Of a stretch of 64,000 nucleotides of DNA, positions 45,882 to 57,535 are shown piece by piece. Within the stretch, counting starts at the first letter, position 1; each line of letters starts with the position of its first letter. Both the position numbers and the translations under genes were made by a program. Origin of the DNA: Burkholderiales bacterium (lineage in GTDB: Bacteria > Pseudomonadota > Gammaproteobacteria > Burkholderiales > Burkholderiaceae_C); the NCBI GenBank assembly GCA_016223165.1, contig JACRPO010000009.1, forward strand, positions 186,001 through 250,000. The letters are read 5' to 3'. The notes under the pieces are model-generated. The model saw only the letters and a program-made list of their open reading frames with translations, made no database searches and had not been told where the DNA came from.

Positions 45882-47003
45882 GTGTCCAGCGGATCCACCC
45901 CATTCGCCGGCTTCGCACCCTGCGCAGACGGCCGCGGCACCCGCCTCGGGCTGGGCGGCGCGCCGCTGGGCAACCTGTTCGCGCCGGTCTCCGACGACGA
46001 GGCACGCGCCCTGCTCGCCGCCGCCTGGGACAGTGGCTGCCGCAGCTTCGACACCGCGCCGCACTACGGCCACGGCTTGTCCGAGCACCGCATCGGCGAG
46101 GCGCTGCGCGCGCGGGAAGCCGGCTCGGCCGGTGCGCCCGCGACGTCCACGACCACGTCGGCCGCGGCGCCCACATCGGCCGCGCCGCCCACGACGCGCG
46201 AGCGCTTCGTGCTCTCGAGCAAGGTCGGCCGGCTGCTCGTGCCCGACGCGCAGGTGCCGCGTGAGCAGCACGGCTTTGTCGGCGGGCTGCCGTTCCGCCA
46301 GCACTGGGACTACAGCGCCGCCGGCGTGCGGCGCAGCGTCGAAGACAGCCTGCAGCGCCTGGGCCTGGCGTGGCTGGACGTGGCCTTCGTGCACGACTGC
46401 GACGCAGGAACCCATGGTGCGCTGGCCGCGGCCGTGCGCCGCCAGGTGCTCGCCGAGGCGCTGCCGGCGCTGCGCGAGCTGCAGCGCGCCGGCCTCGTGC
46501 GCGCCGTCGGCCTGGGCGTCAACGACGTGCGCATCGTCGTCGACGTGCTGCGCGAGGCCGACCTCGACGTGCTGCTGCTGGCCGGCCGCTACAGCCTGCT
46601 CGACCACGCTGCACTCGCCGAGGCGCTGCCGCTTTGCGCCGCACGCGGCGTGCGCGTGGCGCTGGGCGGCGTCTTCAACTCGGGGCTGCTGGCCACCGGC
46701 ACGCGCGCCGAGGGCGGCGAGAGCGGCGCCGCGCGCTTCGACTACGCGGCGGCGGCGCGGCCCTGGGTCGAGCGCACGGCGCGCATCGAGGCGGTGTGCG
46801 ACCGCCACGGCGTGCCGCTGCGCGCCGCGGCGCTGCAGTTCGCGCTTGCGCATCCGGCCGTCGACCTCGTGTTCGTCGGCGCACGCTCGGCCGCCGAGTG
46901 GCACGATGCGCTGGCGATGGTCGGCCACCCGGTCCCGCCCGCCTTCTGGCAGGCGCTGCGCGCGAGCGACCTGCTGCCGGCCGAGGCGCCCACGCCCGCC
47001 TGA
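45882..47003 (+). CDS. Aldo/keto reductase
   Basis: A 373-aa NAD(P)H-dependent oxidoreductase similar to the D-threo-aldose/fucose dehydrogenase branch. The tetrad is visible: Asp in RSFDTAP, Tyr in HYGHGLSEHRIG, Lys in VLSSKVGRLL, His in VAFVHDCD. A Thr/Ala-rich insertion (ATSTTTSAAAPTSAAPPTT, about residues 87-105) interrupts the region before the Lys strand and is unusual for this fold. The GTG start lies 16 bases after the peptidase stop. Confidence 0.9.
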   Translation: MSSGSTPFAGFAPCADGRGTRLGLGGAPLGNLFAPVSDDEARALLAAAWDSGCRSFDTAPHYGHGLSEHRIGEALRAREAGSAGAPATSTTTSAAAPTSAAPPTTRERFVLSSKVGRLLVPDAQVPREQHGFVGGLPFRQHWDYSAAGVRRSVEDSLQRLGLAWLDVAFVHDCDAGTHGALAAAVRRQVLAEALPALRELQRAGLVRAVGLGVNDVRIVVDVLREADLDVLLLAGRYSLLDHAALAEALPLCAARGVRVALGGVFNSGLLATGTRAEGGESGAARFDYAAAARPWVERTARIEAVCDRHGVPLRAAALQFALAHPAVDLVFVGARSAAEWHDALAMVGHPVPPAFWQALRASDLLPAEAPTPA

Positions 47004-47051
47004 GAGCTCTTCACAAGCCTGAACCCGGGCGGCGTGCGCGGCGGCGGTGCG

Positions 47052-47513
47052 TCAGTGGCCGCGGCGCGCTTCGGCCAGCGCGTCCATGAAGTCGCTCTCG
47101 CTGCCCTCGGTGATGATCACCGTGCTCTGCGGATCGTGCGGCGAGAGCTGATGCGTCTGCTGCTGCCGGGCCTGCTGGCGCAGCGAGCGCTGCACCAGGG
47201 CGAGCAGGTCCTGGATGCTGCCGTCGGCGGCGTCCAGCGGCAGGATGCGCAGCTGGCCGTGGATCTTGGCCAGCCCCTTCTGCGAGATCGCCGCGACGGC
47301 GCCGGCGCCGTGATGGATCAGCGCCACCTCGAGCGCGGCCAGGTGCGGCAGCGCCACGCGCGAACCCTGGACGCGGTCGAGCAGCGCCTGCAGCGAACGC
47401 TGCATCAGGCGCCCGCGCAGCAGGTCGCCCGCGGCGGGGGCCGGGACCGGCTGGACCCTCGGCGAGGCAGGGGCCTCGCCGGCGCTGGCGACGAGTTCGG
47501 GACTGACGGTCAT
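47052..47513 (-). CDS. Conserved-looking hypothetical protein
   Basis: A 153-aa protein with no recognised domain. The N-terminal 30 residues are Pro/Ala-rich. A core LMQRSLQALLDRVQGSRVALPHLAALEVALIHHGAGAVAAISQKGLAKIHGQL follows, then a Gln-rich helix (RSLRQQARQQQTHQ) and an acidic end (IITEGSESDFMDALAEARRGH). The terminal SESDFMDAL resembles a short partner-binding motif. Codon bias supports coding. It reads toward the aldo/keto reductase end and lies downstream of the patatin gene. Confidence 0.7.
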   Translation of the reverse strand: MTVSPELVASAGEAPASPRVQPVPAPAAGDLLRGRLMQRSLQALLDRVQGSRVALPHLAALEVALIHHGAGAVAAISQKGLAKIHGQLRILPLDAADGSIQDLLALVQRSLRQQARQQQTHQLSPHDPQSTVIITEGSESDFMDALAEARRGH

Positions 47514-47722
47514 GGCGGCGGGGGCTGGCTCGGGGCTGGCTCGGGTGAGGCACTTGCGAGACGGCCCGGGAAGGCCGGTTCCATCGCATATCGGCCACCC
47601 CCGGGCGGGGCTTGAGCGGGCCCGGCCTGTCATTGCCTTCCTTGCCCGACTTGCCTGTCTCGAACGGAGCCCCGCCCTCGCGGCGTGCGTGTGCCGCAGC
47701 GGTGCGAGGCCGAGCAGTGAAC
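47514..47722. other. Intergenic gap between hypothetical and patatin genes
   Basis: About 210 bases without a supported gene. A duplicated GGCTGGCTCGG lies near 47524-47546. No terminator with a T-run is visible. Confidence 0.5.
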
Positions 47723-49234
47723 TCAGCCTTGCGGCAGGAGGCGTTGCAGGTCGGCCAGCACTTCGTCCAGGCGCCGCAGCGCTTGTGCCGAGGGGCGCTC
47801 GGGCCGGCCGGCGGCGGCGTCCAGGCGGCGCCGGCCGAGCAGGCGCCGCGCCGGATCGTCGAGCACGGCATCGTCCAGCGCCAGCCCGTGCCGGGCCAGC
47901 ACGGGGCGCAGGCTGCCGCGGCGTGAGCGCAGGTCGGCACGCGTGCGCTGATAGGCATGCTCGGCCAGCGAGCGGCGCTGCGAGTAGCTGAAGAGGTTGG
48001 CAAGGAAGAGCGTCGGGTCGCGCTGGTCGGGCTCGAAGAGCACGATGTCGGTGCCCGGGTGGCTGGCCTCGTAGCCCTTCATGCCGAGCTCGAGCCGCGA
48101 ATGGATGAGCGTGCGGAAGGTCTGCGACAGCACCACGGGCAGGCCGCCGCGCACGAGCTGCGGAATGCGCTCGTGCGCGCCGCCGAGCACCCGGTGGTGC
48201 CGGTGCTCCTGGCCGGCACCGTGCGCGCTGGCATCGAAGGGCACGAGCGGGTTCAGGCACAGCACGAGGTCGAGCCCCATGTCGAGCAGCACGCGCGCGT
48301 GCAGCGTCTTCTTCAGCGCGCCGTCGACGTACCAGCGCCGCTGGCCTGAAGGGGCGGCGCCGTGCGCGCCTGGCGGGTCTTGCGGGCCCTGCTCGTGATG
48401 TGCGTGATGCGCGTCGTGCGGACCATGCGGGCCATGCAGGCCCTCGATCGGCACCGGCGGAAAGAGCCCCGGCAGCGCCGCGCTCGCCACCACCGCCTGC
48501 GAGATCGGCACGCTGTCCCAGCCGGGCTGGCCGAAGGGGGCGGCGGCGCCGCTGTCGAGGTCGGTGGCCACGACGACGAGGCGGCGCTGCAAGGCGCGGA
48601 AGTCGTCGGTACGGCCCGGCTGCGAGAACACTTCGTGCAGCCGCTCACGCAGTGCCGCGTTGCTGAACAGGCCCGTGGGCAGCGCCTGGCCCAGCCGCTC
48701 GAGCGCCACCAGCCACGAACCGCGCCCGAGCGGGCCGCCGAATGCGGAACCGAACGCGAAGCCGGAGGCCGCCTGCGCCAGCAGGGCCGGCAGCCGCGCC
48801 AGGCGTGCGGCATATTCGCCGAGCGCCGGGCGGAAGAACAGCGAGGGATGGATGCGGTCGGCCGCCGGCCCGTCGCCTTCGATGAAGGCGCGGCAGAGCT
48901 GGCGCGGCGTCATGCCGTTGGCCAGCCCGGCGGCCACGAGGGCGCCGGCGGAGACGCCGACGTATCCGTCGAGGTCGTTGATGGCGAGGCCCGGCAGCGC
49001 CTCCTCGAGCGCGACCAGGGTGCCGATCTCGTAGATGGCGCCCAGCGGCCCGCCGCCGGCCAGGGCCAGCCCGACGCGGCGGCCTGAAGGGCGCGAAGGG
49101 CGCGAAGGGCCTGAATGCCCTGCAGGGCCTGGGCGGCCTGAAGGGAGTGATGAGCGCGAAGGCCGGCCCTCGGCCCGGGCCGCCCGCGCGGCAGGCCGGC
49201 CGGCAACGGCCTTGGCGCCGCGCCGATCAGGCAT
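47723..49234 (-). CDS. Patatin-like phospholipase
   Basis: A 503-aa protein. The patatin dyad and oxyanion loop are present: VGLALAGGGPLGAIYEIG, Ser in GYVGVSAGALVAAG, and Asp in WYVDGALKKT. The first 50 residues are a basic Ser/Pro/Arg-rich tail (GPSRPSRPSGRR). A His/Gly/Pro-rich insertion (HGPHGPHDAHHAHHEQ) of about 25 residues lies before the Asp strand and could bind metal. The likely activity is lipid acyl hydrolysis in the cytoplasm. The neighbouring phasin suggests a link to storage granules (inference). The start is ATG 49234; a GTG one codon earlier is possible. Confidence 0.92.
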   Translation of the reverse strand: MPDRRGAKAVAGRPAARAARAEGRPSRSSLPSGRPGPAGHSGPSRPSRPSGRRVGLALAGGGPLGAIYEIGTLVALEEALPGLAINDLDGYVGVSAGALVAAGLANGMTPRQLCRAFIEGDGPAADRIHPSLFFRPALGEYAARLARLPALLAQAASGFAFGSAFGGPLGRGSWLVALERLGQALPTGLFSNAALRERLHEVFSQPGRTDDFRALQRRLVVVATDLDSGAAAPFGQPGWDSVPISQAVVASAALPGLFPPVPIEGLHGPHGPHDAHHAHHEQGPQDPPGAHGAAPSGQRRWYVDGALKKTLHARVLLDMGLDLVLCLNPLVPFDASAHGAGQEHRHHRVLGGAHERIPQLVRGGLPVVLSQTFRTLIHSRLELGMKGYEASHPGTDIVLFEPDQRDPTLFLANLFSYSQRRSLAEHAYQRTRADLRSRRGSLRPVLARHGLALDDAVLDDPARRLLGRRRLDAAAGRPERPSAQALRRLDEVLADLQRLLPQG

Positions 49235-49256
49235 CACCAGCGATCGGCAACGCGCA

Positions 49257-49784
49257 TCAGGCCGCCGCCTTGCGCGTGCGCTTCGCCGCCGGTGCCGCGG
49301 TCTTGCCGGTGGCGCGGCTGAGCTTGGCCACGGCAGCGGCCAGTTCGTCGACGCGCGCGGTGAGCGCCTGCACGTCCTTGGCCGTGGGCACGCCGAGCTT
49401 GTTCATGGCCTTGGCGGTGCGCTGCTCGAAGATGGACTCGAGCTTGTCCCAGTTCTGCCCGGCCTTGGCGGTGACGCTGCCGGCCATCGCGGTCATCTTG
49501 CCGGTGACCTCGGAGATCTTCTCCTCGGCGAGGCCCTGCGTCTTCTTCTGCAGGTTCATGCCTTCCTTGACGAGCGTGTCGAAGACCTTGCCGCCTTCGG
49601 CCTGCGCCTTGGAGAAGGCACCCATGCCGGCCAGCCAGATCTGCTGCGCCGAGTCCTTCACCGAGGCGGCGAGCTTGCTCGTGTTGAGGCCGGCGGCGAA
49701 GTCGGCCGCGGCGCCCTTGGCCGAAGGCGCGCTCTTGCGGGCACCGGAATCGCCGGCGGCGGGCTTGGAGATCTTCTTGACCAT
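49257..49784 (-). CDS. Phasin (polyhydroxyalkanoate granule-associated protein)
   Basis: A 175-aa protein. The core (residues 40-150) is the phasin helix: SAQQIWLAGMGAFSKAQAEGGKVFDTLVKEGMNLQKKT, then EVTGKMTAMAGSVTAKAGQNWDKLESIFEQRTAKAMNKLGVPTAKDVQALTARVDELAAAVAKL. The basic tail AAKRTRKAAA resembles the DNA-binding end of PhaF-type phasins. It coats PHA granules and may tether them to the nucleoid. A gagagga site lies 9 bases before ATG 49784. The patatin gene follows within 25 bases of its stop. Confidence 0.93.
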   Translation of the reverse strand: MVKKISKPAAGDSGARKSAPSAKGAAADFAAGLNTSKLAASVKDSAQQIWLAGMGAFSKAQAEGGKVFDTLVKEGMNLQKKTQGLAEEKISEVTGKMTAMAGSVTAKAGQNWDKLESIFEQRTAKAMNKLGVPTAKDVQALTARVDELAAAVAKLSRATGKTAAPAAKRTRKAAA

Positions 49785-49967
49785 GGTGGTGTCCTCTCGT
49801 GGTGGGTGTGCGGGAAGCGACTCGACCTTGCCGGGCGCGTTCGGAAGTTGCAGGAAATATAGGGTTCACCCGCAGGGGCCGCAGCCTGAATCTCTAGTGA
49901 GTGCGCTCTATCCTGTCCCCCCTCGCAACAAGCCGGCAACGACCCACGTCTGCCAGGAGAAAGAACG

Positions 49968-51986
49968 ATGCACTACTTCGTCACCGGCGCCACGGGCTTC
50001 ATCGGCAAGCGCCTCGTCAAGGCCCTGCTCGCGCGGCGCGGCACGACGGTCTCGTTCCTCGTGCGCGCCGGCAGCGAAGGCAAGGTGGGCGACCTGCTCG
50101 AGTACTGGGGCCTCAGTGGTTCGGCAAGGTCGCGCGCGATCCCCGTCAGCGGCGACCTGACGGCGAAGAAGCTCGGCGTGAGCGCCGAGACGCTGAAGGC
50201 GATGAAGGGCCACATCGACGCCGTCTACCACCTCGCCGCGGTATACGACCTCAAGGCCGATGCCGAGAGCCAGGTGCAGGTGAACGTGGAGGGCACGCGC
50301 AACGTCGTCGAGTTCGCGAAGGCGGTCGATGCCGGCCACCTGCACCACGTGAGCAGCATCGCCGCCACGGGCCTGTACGAAGGCGTCTTCCGCGAGGACA
50401 TGTTCGACGAGGCCGAGAACCTCGAACACCCGTACTTCATGACCAAGCACGAGAGCGAGAAGATCGTGCGCAAGGAGTCGAAGGTGCCGTGGACGGTGTA
50501 CCGGCCGGCGCTCGTGGTGGGTGATTCGAAGACGGGCGAGATGGACAAGATCGACGGCCCGTACTACTTCTTCAAGGTGATCCAGCGCATGCGGCAGGTC
50601 CTGCCGCCGTGGTTCCCGGCCGTCGGGCTCGAGGGTGGGCGCATCAACATCGTGCCGGTGGATTTCGTGGTCGCGTGCATCGACCACATCAGCCACCTGA
50701 AGACCAAGCAGGCGGGCAAGTGCTACCACCTCGTCGACCCGATGGGCTACCGGGTCGGCGACGTGCTCGACATCTTCTCGCGCGCCGCACATGCGCCGAA
50801 GATGAACCTGTTCGTCAACGCGGCGCTGTTCGGCTTCGTCCCGAAGAGCGTGAAGAAGGGAATGATGGCGCTGGCGCCGGTGCGGCGCATCCGCAACGCG
50901 ATCGTCAAGGACCTCGGCCTGCCCGAGGACATGTTCACCTTCGTCAACTACCCCACGCGCTTCGATCGCCGCGAGCTCGACGCGGCGCTCAAGGGCAGCG
51001 GCATCGAGTGCCCGAACCTCAACGACTACGCCTGGGTGCTGTGGGACTACTGGGAGCGCCACCTCGACCCGGATCTGTTCAAGGACCGCAGCCTGAAGGG
51101 TGCGGTCGGCGGCAAGGTGGTGCTGGTCACTGGCGGCAGCTCGGGCATCGGCCTGTCGGCGAGCAAGAAGTTCGCCGAGGCGGGTGCCATCACCATCATC
51201 TGCGCGCGCGACGCCGAGAAGCTCGGCGAGGCGGTGAAGGAGATCGTTGCGCATGCGCGCGCGAAGGGCAACGCCAACCCGCAGGTGTTCAGCTACCCGG
51301 TCGACGTGGCCCATGCCGAGAGCTGCGCCGAATTCGTCAAATTGCTGGAAGAGAAGCATGGCGGCGTCGACTTCCTCATCAACAACGCCGGGCGCAGCAT
51401 CCGCCGCGCCATCGAGAGCAGCTACGACCGCTTCCACGACTTCGAACGCACGATGCAGCTCAACTACTTCGGTGCGCTGCGCATCACGATGGGGCTGCTG
51501 CCGGGCATGGTGGCCAAGCGCAAGGGGCACATCGTCAACATCAGCTCGATCAGCGTGCTGGTGAGTGCACCGCGCTTCTCGGCCTATGTCGCGAGCAAGG
51601 CGGCACTCGATGCCTGGACGGCCTGCGCGAGCAGCGAGTTCGCCGACACCGGCATCACCTTCACAACGGTGAACATGCCGCTCGTGCGCACGCCGATGAC
51701 GGCACCGACCAAGATCTACGAGAGCATGCCGCTGCTCGACCCCGAAGAGGCGGCGGCGATGGTCACCGACGCCTGCATCCACAGGCCGGCGCGGGTGGCG
51801 ACACGGCTGGGCACCTTCGGCGCCGTGCTGCATGCGCTGGTGCCGCGCGTGACGCAGATCGTCATGAACACGACGTTCAGGATGTTCCCGGACAGTGCAG
51901 CGGCCAAGGGCGAGAAGTCGCCCAAGGCGACGCTGTCGCCGGAGGCGATCGCGATGTCGCAAATGATGCGGGGTATCCACTTTTGA
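49968..51986 (+). CDS. Two-domain SDR, fatty acyl-CoA reductase-like (Maqu_2507-type)
   Basis: A 672-aa protein with two Rossmann domains. The N-terminal extended SDR (about 1-370) has MHYFVTGATGFIGKRL and the YFMTK catalytic pair. The C-terminal classical SDR (about 378-640) has VVLVTGGSSGIGLSASKKFAE, NNAG, SSISV and YVASK. This arrangement and size match bacterial long-chain acyl-CoA reductases such as Marinobacter Maqu_2507, which reduce acyl-CoA to fatty alcohol. Such an assignment is inference. An aggagaaag site lies just before ATG 49968. It is divergent from the phasin gene. A further small exported protein follows with overlapping TTGA. Confidence 0.85.
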   Translation: MHYFVTGATGFIGKRLVKALLARRGTTVSFLVRAGSEGKVGDLLEYWGLSGSARSRAIPVSGDLTAKKLGVSAETLKAMKGHIDAVYHLAAVYDLKADAESQVQVNVEGTRNVVEFAKAVDAGHLHHVSSIAATGLYEGVFREDMFDEAENLEHPYFMTKHESEKIVRKESKVPWTVYRPALVVGDSKTGEMDKIDGPYYFFKVIQRMRQVLPPWFPAVGLEGGRINIVPVDFVVACIDHISHLKTKQAGKCYHLVDPMGYRVGDVLDIFSRAAHAPKMNLFVNAALFGFVPKSVKKGMMALAPVRRIRNAIVKDLGLPEDMFTFVNYPTRFDRRELDAALKGSGIECPNLNDYAWVLWDYWERHLDPDLFKDRSLKGAVGGKVVLVTGGSSGIGLSASKKFAEAGAITIICARDAEKLGEAVKEIVAHARAKGNANPQVFSYPVDVAHAESCAEFVKLLEEKHGGVDFLINNAGRSIRRAIESSYDRFHDFERTMQLNYFGALRITMGLLPGMVAKRKGHIVNISSISVLVSAPRFSAYVASKAALDAWTACASSEFADTGITFTTVNMPLVRTPMTAPTKIYESMPLLDPEEAAAMVTDACIHRPARVATRLGTFGAVLHALVPRVTQIVMNTTFRMFPDSAAAKGEKSPKATLSPEAIAMSQMMRGIHF

Positions 51987-52858
51987 GCAGGTCAGACGCG
52001 CTGCGCGCGCTGCCCCGCTCTTCGCGCCCTCAACCGGACGGCTGGCGCCGCCGGTCAGGGCGCGCGGAGGGGGCGAGGGGGTGGCTGGCTCTGGCGCGGC
52101 TCGTCCTGCTGGGGGCGGTGGCGATTGGCGCGGCGGGTGGGGCTTGGGGGCAGGGGGCGTCGCGGGCGATTTCGACGTTGGGGGTGTTCTCGCTGCTCGG
52201 CGACGGCATCGAGGTCACGGTGGCGCCGGCGCCGACCGATACGCGCACCGACACCGCGCGCCGCGAGAACTTCGAGTACCGCAACATCGGCTTCGACGTC
52301 ATCGCCGGGCGCGAGGTGCGCGAGGCGGTCGGCAAGCTGCGACCCGGCGTCTCCGTCATCTCGTTCGGCACCAACACCACGCTGCCGGCGGCCGAGCAGC
52401 GCCACATCGCCACCGGCGCGCGCGACGGTGCGCTGCCGCCATGGATCCTGCAGGCGGTGCGCGACCGGCGCCTGTCGCACGTGCTGCTGCTCACGCGCCA
52501 GCGCGGCGACGTCAAGCTGGTCACGGCCACCAACACGAGCATCGGCCGCGGCCGGGTCGACGGCATCGGGTTCTACCTCGATGCTGAGTACAAGGTGCGC
52601 GACGTCAACACCGGCGTCGTCGCCAACGGCGCGCTCGGCTCACACGTGCTGGTCGAGCTGACGCTGATGGACACCGACAGCGCGCAGGTCGTGCGCAGCC
52701 ACACCATCGACGAGCAGTTCCTGATCGGGCAGCTCGAGTCGAAGGCTGCGGTCGACCCCTGGTCCTACCTGACGGCCGAACAGAAGGTGGCGTTGCTTCG
52801 CGAGGGACTCGCGCAGGCGCTGAAGCGCGTGCTGCCGGAGTTGCTCAAGGGGCTCTGA
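51983..52858 (+). CDS. Exported hypothetical protein
   Basis: About 291 aa if TTG 51983 is the start; that codon overlaps the SDR stop as TTGA. An N-terminal charged segment is followed by a hydrophobic signal (WLALARLVLLGAVAIGAAGGAWG) and a mature region starting near QGASRAISTLGVFSLLGDGIEVTV. Conserved-looking blocks include YRNIGFDVIAGREVREAVGKLRPGVSVISFGTNTTLP and LLLTRQRGDVKLV. No family is recognised. It may be lipid- or envelope-related given its neighbour. A later start inside the signal region is possible. Confidence 0.75.
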   Translation: MSRSDALRALPRSSRPQPDGWRRRSGRAEGARGWLALARLVLLGAVAIGAAGGAWGQGASRAISTLGVFSLLGDGIEVTVAPAPTDTRTDTARRENFEYRNIGFDVIAGREVREAVGKLRPGVSVISFGTNTTLPAAEQRHIATGARDGALPPWILQAVRDRRLSHVLLLTRQRGDVKLVTATNTSIGRGRVDGIGFYLDAEYKVRDVNTGVVANGALGSHVLVELTLMDTDSAQVVRSHTIDEQFLIGQLESKAAVDPWSYLTAEQKVALLREGLAQALKRVLPELLKGL

Positions 52859-52915
52859 GCTAGCTCAGCTGCACCAGTCTGGGTAGCGCGGAGCTCGCGC
52901 AGCCCTGGCGCGCGG

Positions 52916-53986
52916 TCACTCCTTGGCGACCTCGAGCACGAGCTTGCCGAAGTTCTCGCCCTTGAAGAGCTTGAGCAGTGTCTCGGGGAAGGCACGCACG
53001 CCGCCGCTGACCACGTCTTCGCGGCTCTTCATGCGCCCGTCCTTCAGGTAGCCGGCCATCTCGGCGATCGCCTGCGGGTAGCGCTCGGCATAGTCGAACA
53101 CGACCATGCCTTCCATGCGCGCGCGGTTGACGAGCAGCGACATGTAGTTCTTCGGCCCGACCATGGCGCCGCCGGCGTTGTTGTACTGGCTGATGGCACC
53201 GCAGATGACGATGCGCGCCTTGCGGTTGATGCGCGCCAGCGCCGCGTCGAGGATGTCGCCGCCGACGTTGTCGAAGTAGATGTCGACGCCGTTCGGGCAA
53301 TGCTGCTTCAGGCCCTCGCGCACGGCGTCCCAGCGCTGCACGCCCTCGGGTGCGGGCTTCTTGTAGTCGATGCAGGCGTCGAAGCCGAGCTCACCCACCA
53401 CCCACTCGCACTTGGCCGGGCCGCCGGCGATGCCCACGGCGCGCAGGCCCTTGATGCGCGCCAGCTGGCCGACGGTCTGGCCCACCGCGCCGGCGGCGCC
53501 GGAGACGAGCAGCGTCTCGCCGGCCTTGGGCTGGCCCACGTCCATGAGGCCGAAGTAGCCGGTCATGCCCGGCATGCCAAGCACGTTGAGCCACTGGCTC
53601 ACGCTGCCCAGGCGCGTGTCGATGCGCGCCAACCCCGAGCGCTTGAGCTGGTCGGGCGCGACGGTCCAGTACTCCTGCACGCCGGGGCCGCCGGTGACCT
53701 TGTCGCCGACCTTGAAGGCCGGGTTCTTCGACGCGAGCACGACACCGATGCCGCCGGCGCGCATCACCTCGCCCAGGCCGACCGGCGGGATGTAGCTCTT
53801 GCCCTCGTTCATCCAGCCGCGCATCGCCGGGTCGAGCGAGAGCGCCAGCACCTTCACGAGCACGCCACCTTCGGCCGGCTCGGCCACCGGCTCCTCGGTG
53901 AACTGCCAGCTGGCGTCGGTGGGCAGGCCGGTGGGACGGGCGGCGAGGCGGACCTGGTCGTTGGTGAGCGATGCGAGGGTGGTCAT
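52916..53986 (-). CDS. NADP-dependent oxidoreductase (CurA/leukotriene B4 dehydrogenase-like MDR)
   Basis: A 356-aa medium-chain reductase without zinc ligands. The cofactor loop is GETLLVSGAAGAVGQTVGQLARIKG, and family blocks are LSLDPAMRGWMNEGKSYIPPV, QWLNVLGMPGMTGYFGLMDVG and DNVGGDILDAALARIN. Such enzymes reduce activated C=C bonds of enones and aldehydes. It is a single gene between the exported hypothetical protein and a CDF transporter gene. Confidence 0.95.
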   Translation of the reverse strand: MTTLASLTNDQVRLAARPTGLPTDASWQFTEEPVAEPAEGGVLVKVLALSLDPAMRGWMNEGKSYIPPVGLGEVMRAGGIGVVLASKNPAFKVGDKVTGGPGVQEYWTVAPDQLKRSGLARIDTRLGSVSQWLNVLGMPGMTGYFGLMDVGQPKAGETLLVSGAAGAVGQTVGQLARIKGLRAVGIAGGPAKCEWVVGELGFDACIDYKKPAPEGVQRWDAVREGLKQHCPNGVDIYFDNVGGDILDAALARINRKARIVICGAISQYNNAGGAMVGPKNYMSLLVNRARMEGMVVFDYAERYPQAIAEMAGYLKDGRMKSREDVVSGGVRAFPETLLKLFKGENFGKLVLEVAKE

Positions 53987-54019
53987 GGTGGGTGGGTCCG
54001 CGGCAGTGAGTCAGAGGCG

Positions 54020-56665
<2,646 letters not shown>

Positions 56666-56682
56666 CTGCGCCCGCGTTGCCC

Positions 56683-57408
56683 ATGCGCGCCACGGTCTGG
56701 TTCTTCGATCTCGACGACACGCTGCACGACGCCTCCACGGCGTCGATGCCGCATCTGCGCGCCTCGTTCGGCGAATACATCGAGCAGCACCTGCGGATGA
56801 CCCGCGACGAATCCGACGCGCTGCGGCGCCGGTACTGGCTGCGTTACGGCGCGACGCTGCTCGGCCTGGTGCGCCACCACGGTGTGCGGGCGGCGCATTT
56901 CCTGCACGAGACGCACCGGCTGCCCGGACTCGAGGCGCGCGTGCGCGGGCACCGCGCCGATCTGCGGGCGCTGGCCCGGCTGCCCGGCCGCAGGTTCATC
57001 CTCACCAACGCGCCGGCCGCCTACGCCGAGCGCGTGCTCGTCGCGCTCGGCATCGGCCACTGCTTCGAAGCCGTGCTGTCGATCGAGCGCATGCACATGT
57101 TCGGGCAACTTCGTCCCAAGCCGGACGCGCGCATGCTGCGCCGCATGGCGGCACGCTTGCGCGTGCCGCCCGCCGCCTGCGTGCTGGTGGAGGACACGCT
57201 CGCGCACCAGAAGTCGGCGCACCGCATCGGCATGGGCACGGTGTGGATGCAGCGCTGGGTGCGGCCGAAGCCGGGCGGGGGCCGGCCAGCCGGCCACGCT
57301 GCCGCGCCGCAGCCCCCCGGGCTGGCGCCGGCCGGCCCCCCCGGGGCCGGCCGGCCGGGCTATGTCGACCGGCGCATCCGCCGCCTAGCCGATCTGTTGC
57401 GCCGCTGA
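56683..57408 (+). CDS. Pyrimidine 5'-nucleotidase (HAD family)
   Basis: A 241-aa HAD phosphatase. Motif I is FFDLDDTLHDAS, motif II RFILTNAP, motif III the Lys in QLRPKPDARML, and motif IV VLVEDTLAHQKSA. Family members dephosphorylate pyrimidine nucleotides and lie between argB and slmA in Burkholderiales, as here. The C-terminus carries an extra Gly/Pro/Ala-rich segment (PGGGRPAGHAAAPQPPG) encoded by a GC palindrome before the usual RRIRRLADLL end. Confidence 0.9.
   Translation: MRATVWFFDLDDTLHDASTASMPHLRASFGEYIEQHLRMTRDESDALRRRYWLRYGATLLGLVRHHGVRAAHFLHETHRLPGLEARVRGHRADLRALARLPGRRFILTNAPAAYAERVLVALGIGHCFEAVLSIERMHMFGQLRPKPDARMLRRMAARLRVPPAACVLVEDTLAHQKSAHRIGMGTVWMQRWVRPKPGGGRPAGHAAAPQPPGLAPAGPPGAGRPGYVDRRIRRLADLLRR
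57328..57354. repeat. 12-bp-stem GC hairpin inside the nucleotidase gene
   Basis: CCGGCCGGCCCC and its exact complement flank a 3-base loop. It lies within the extra Pro/Gly/Ala-rich coding segment, not after the gene, so it is probably a low-complexity expansion rather than a terminator. Confidence 0.75.
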
Positions 57409-57535
57409 GTCACTCGCGGCGCTGGCGAGCGTGTCAGTGTTTACCTGCCCCGCGGGCGCAAACCCCCCTGTGCCAGAATCTTTGAGTCCCCCTAGTTTGT
57501 TGCCAGGCTCGTCGCCTGCCGCCCTCGGTCACTCG

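Noticed and set aside
46995..47025. GAGCTCTTCACAAGCCTG as a second copy of the 28-kb hairpin element
   Set aside because: Only about ten bases match one end, and the rest of the element is absent; chance similarity is likely.
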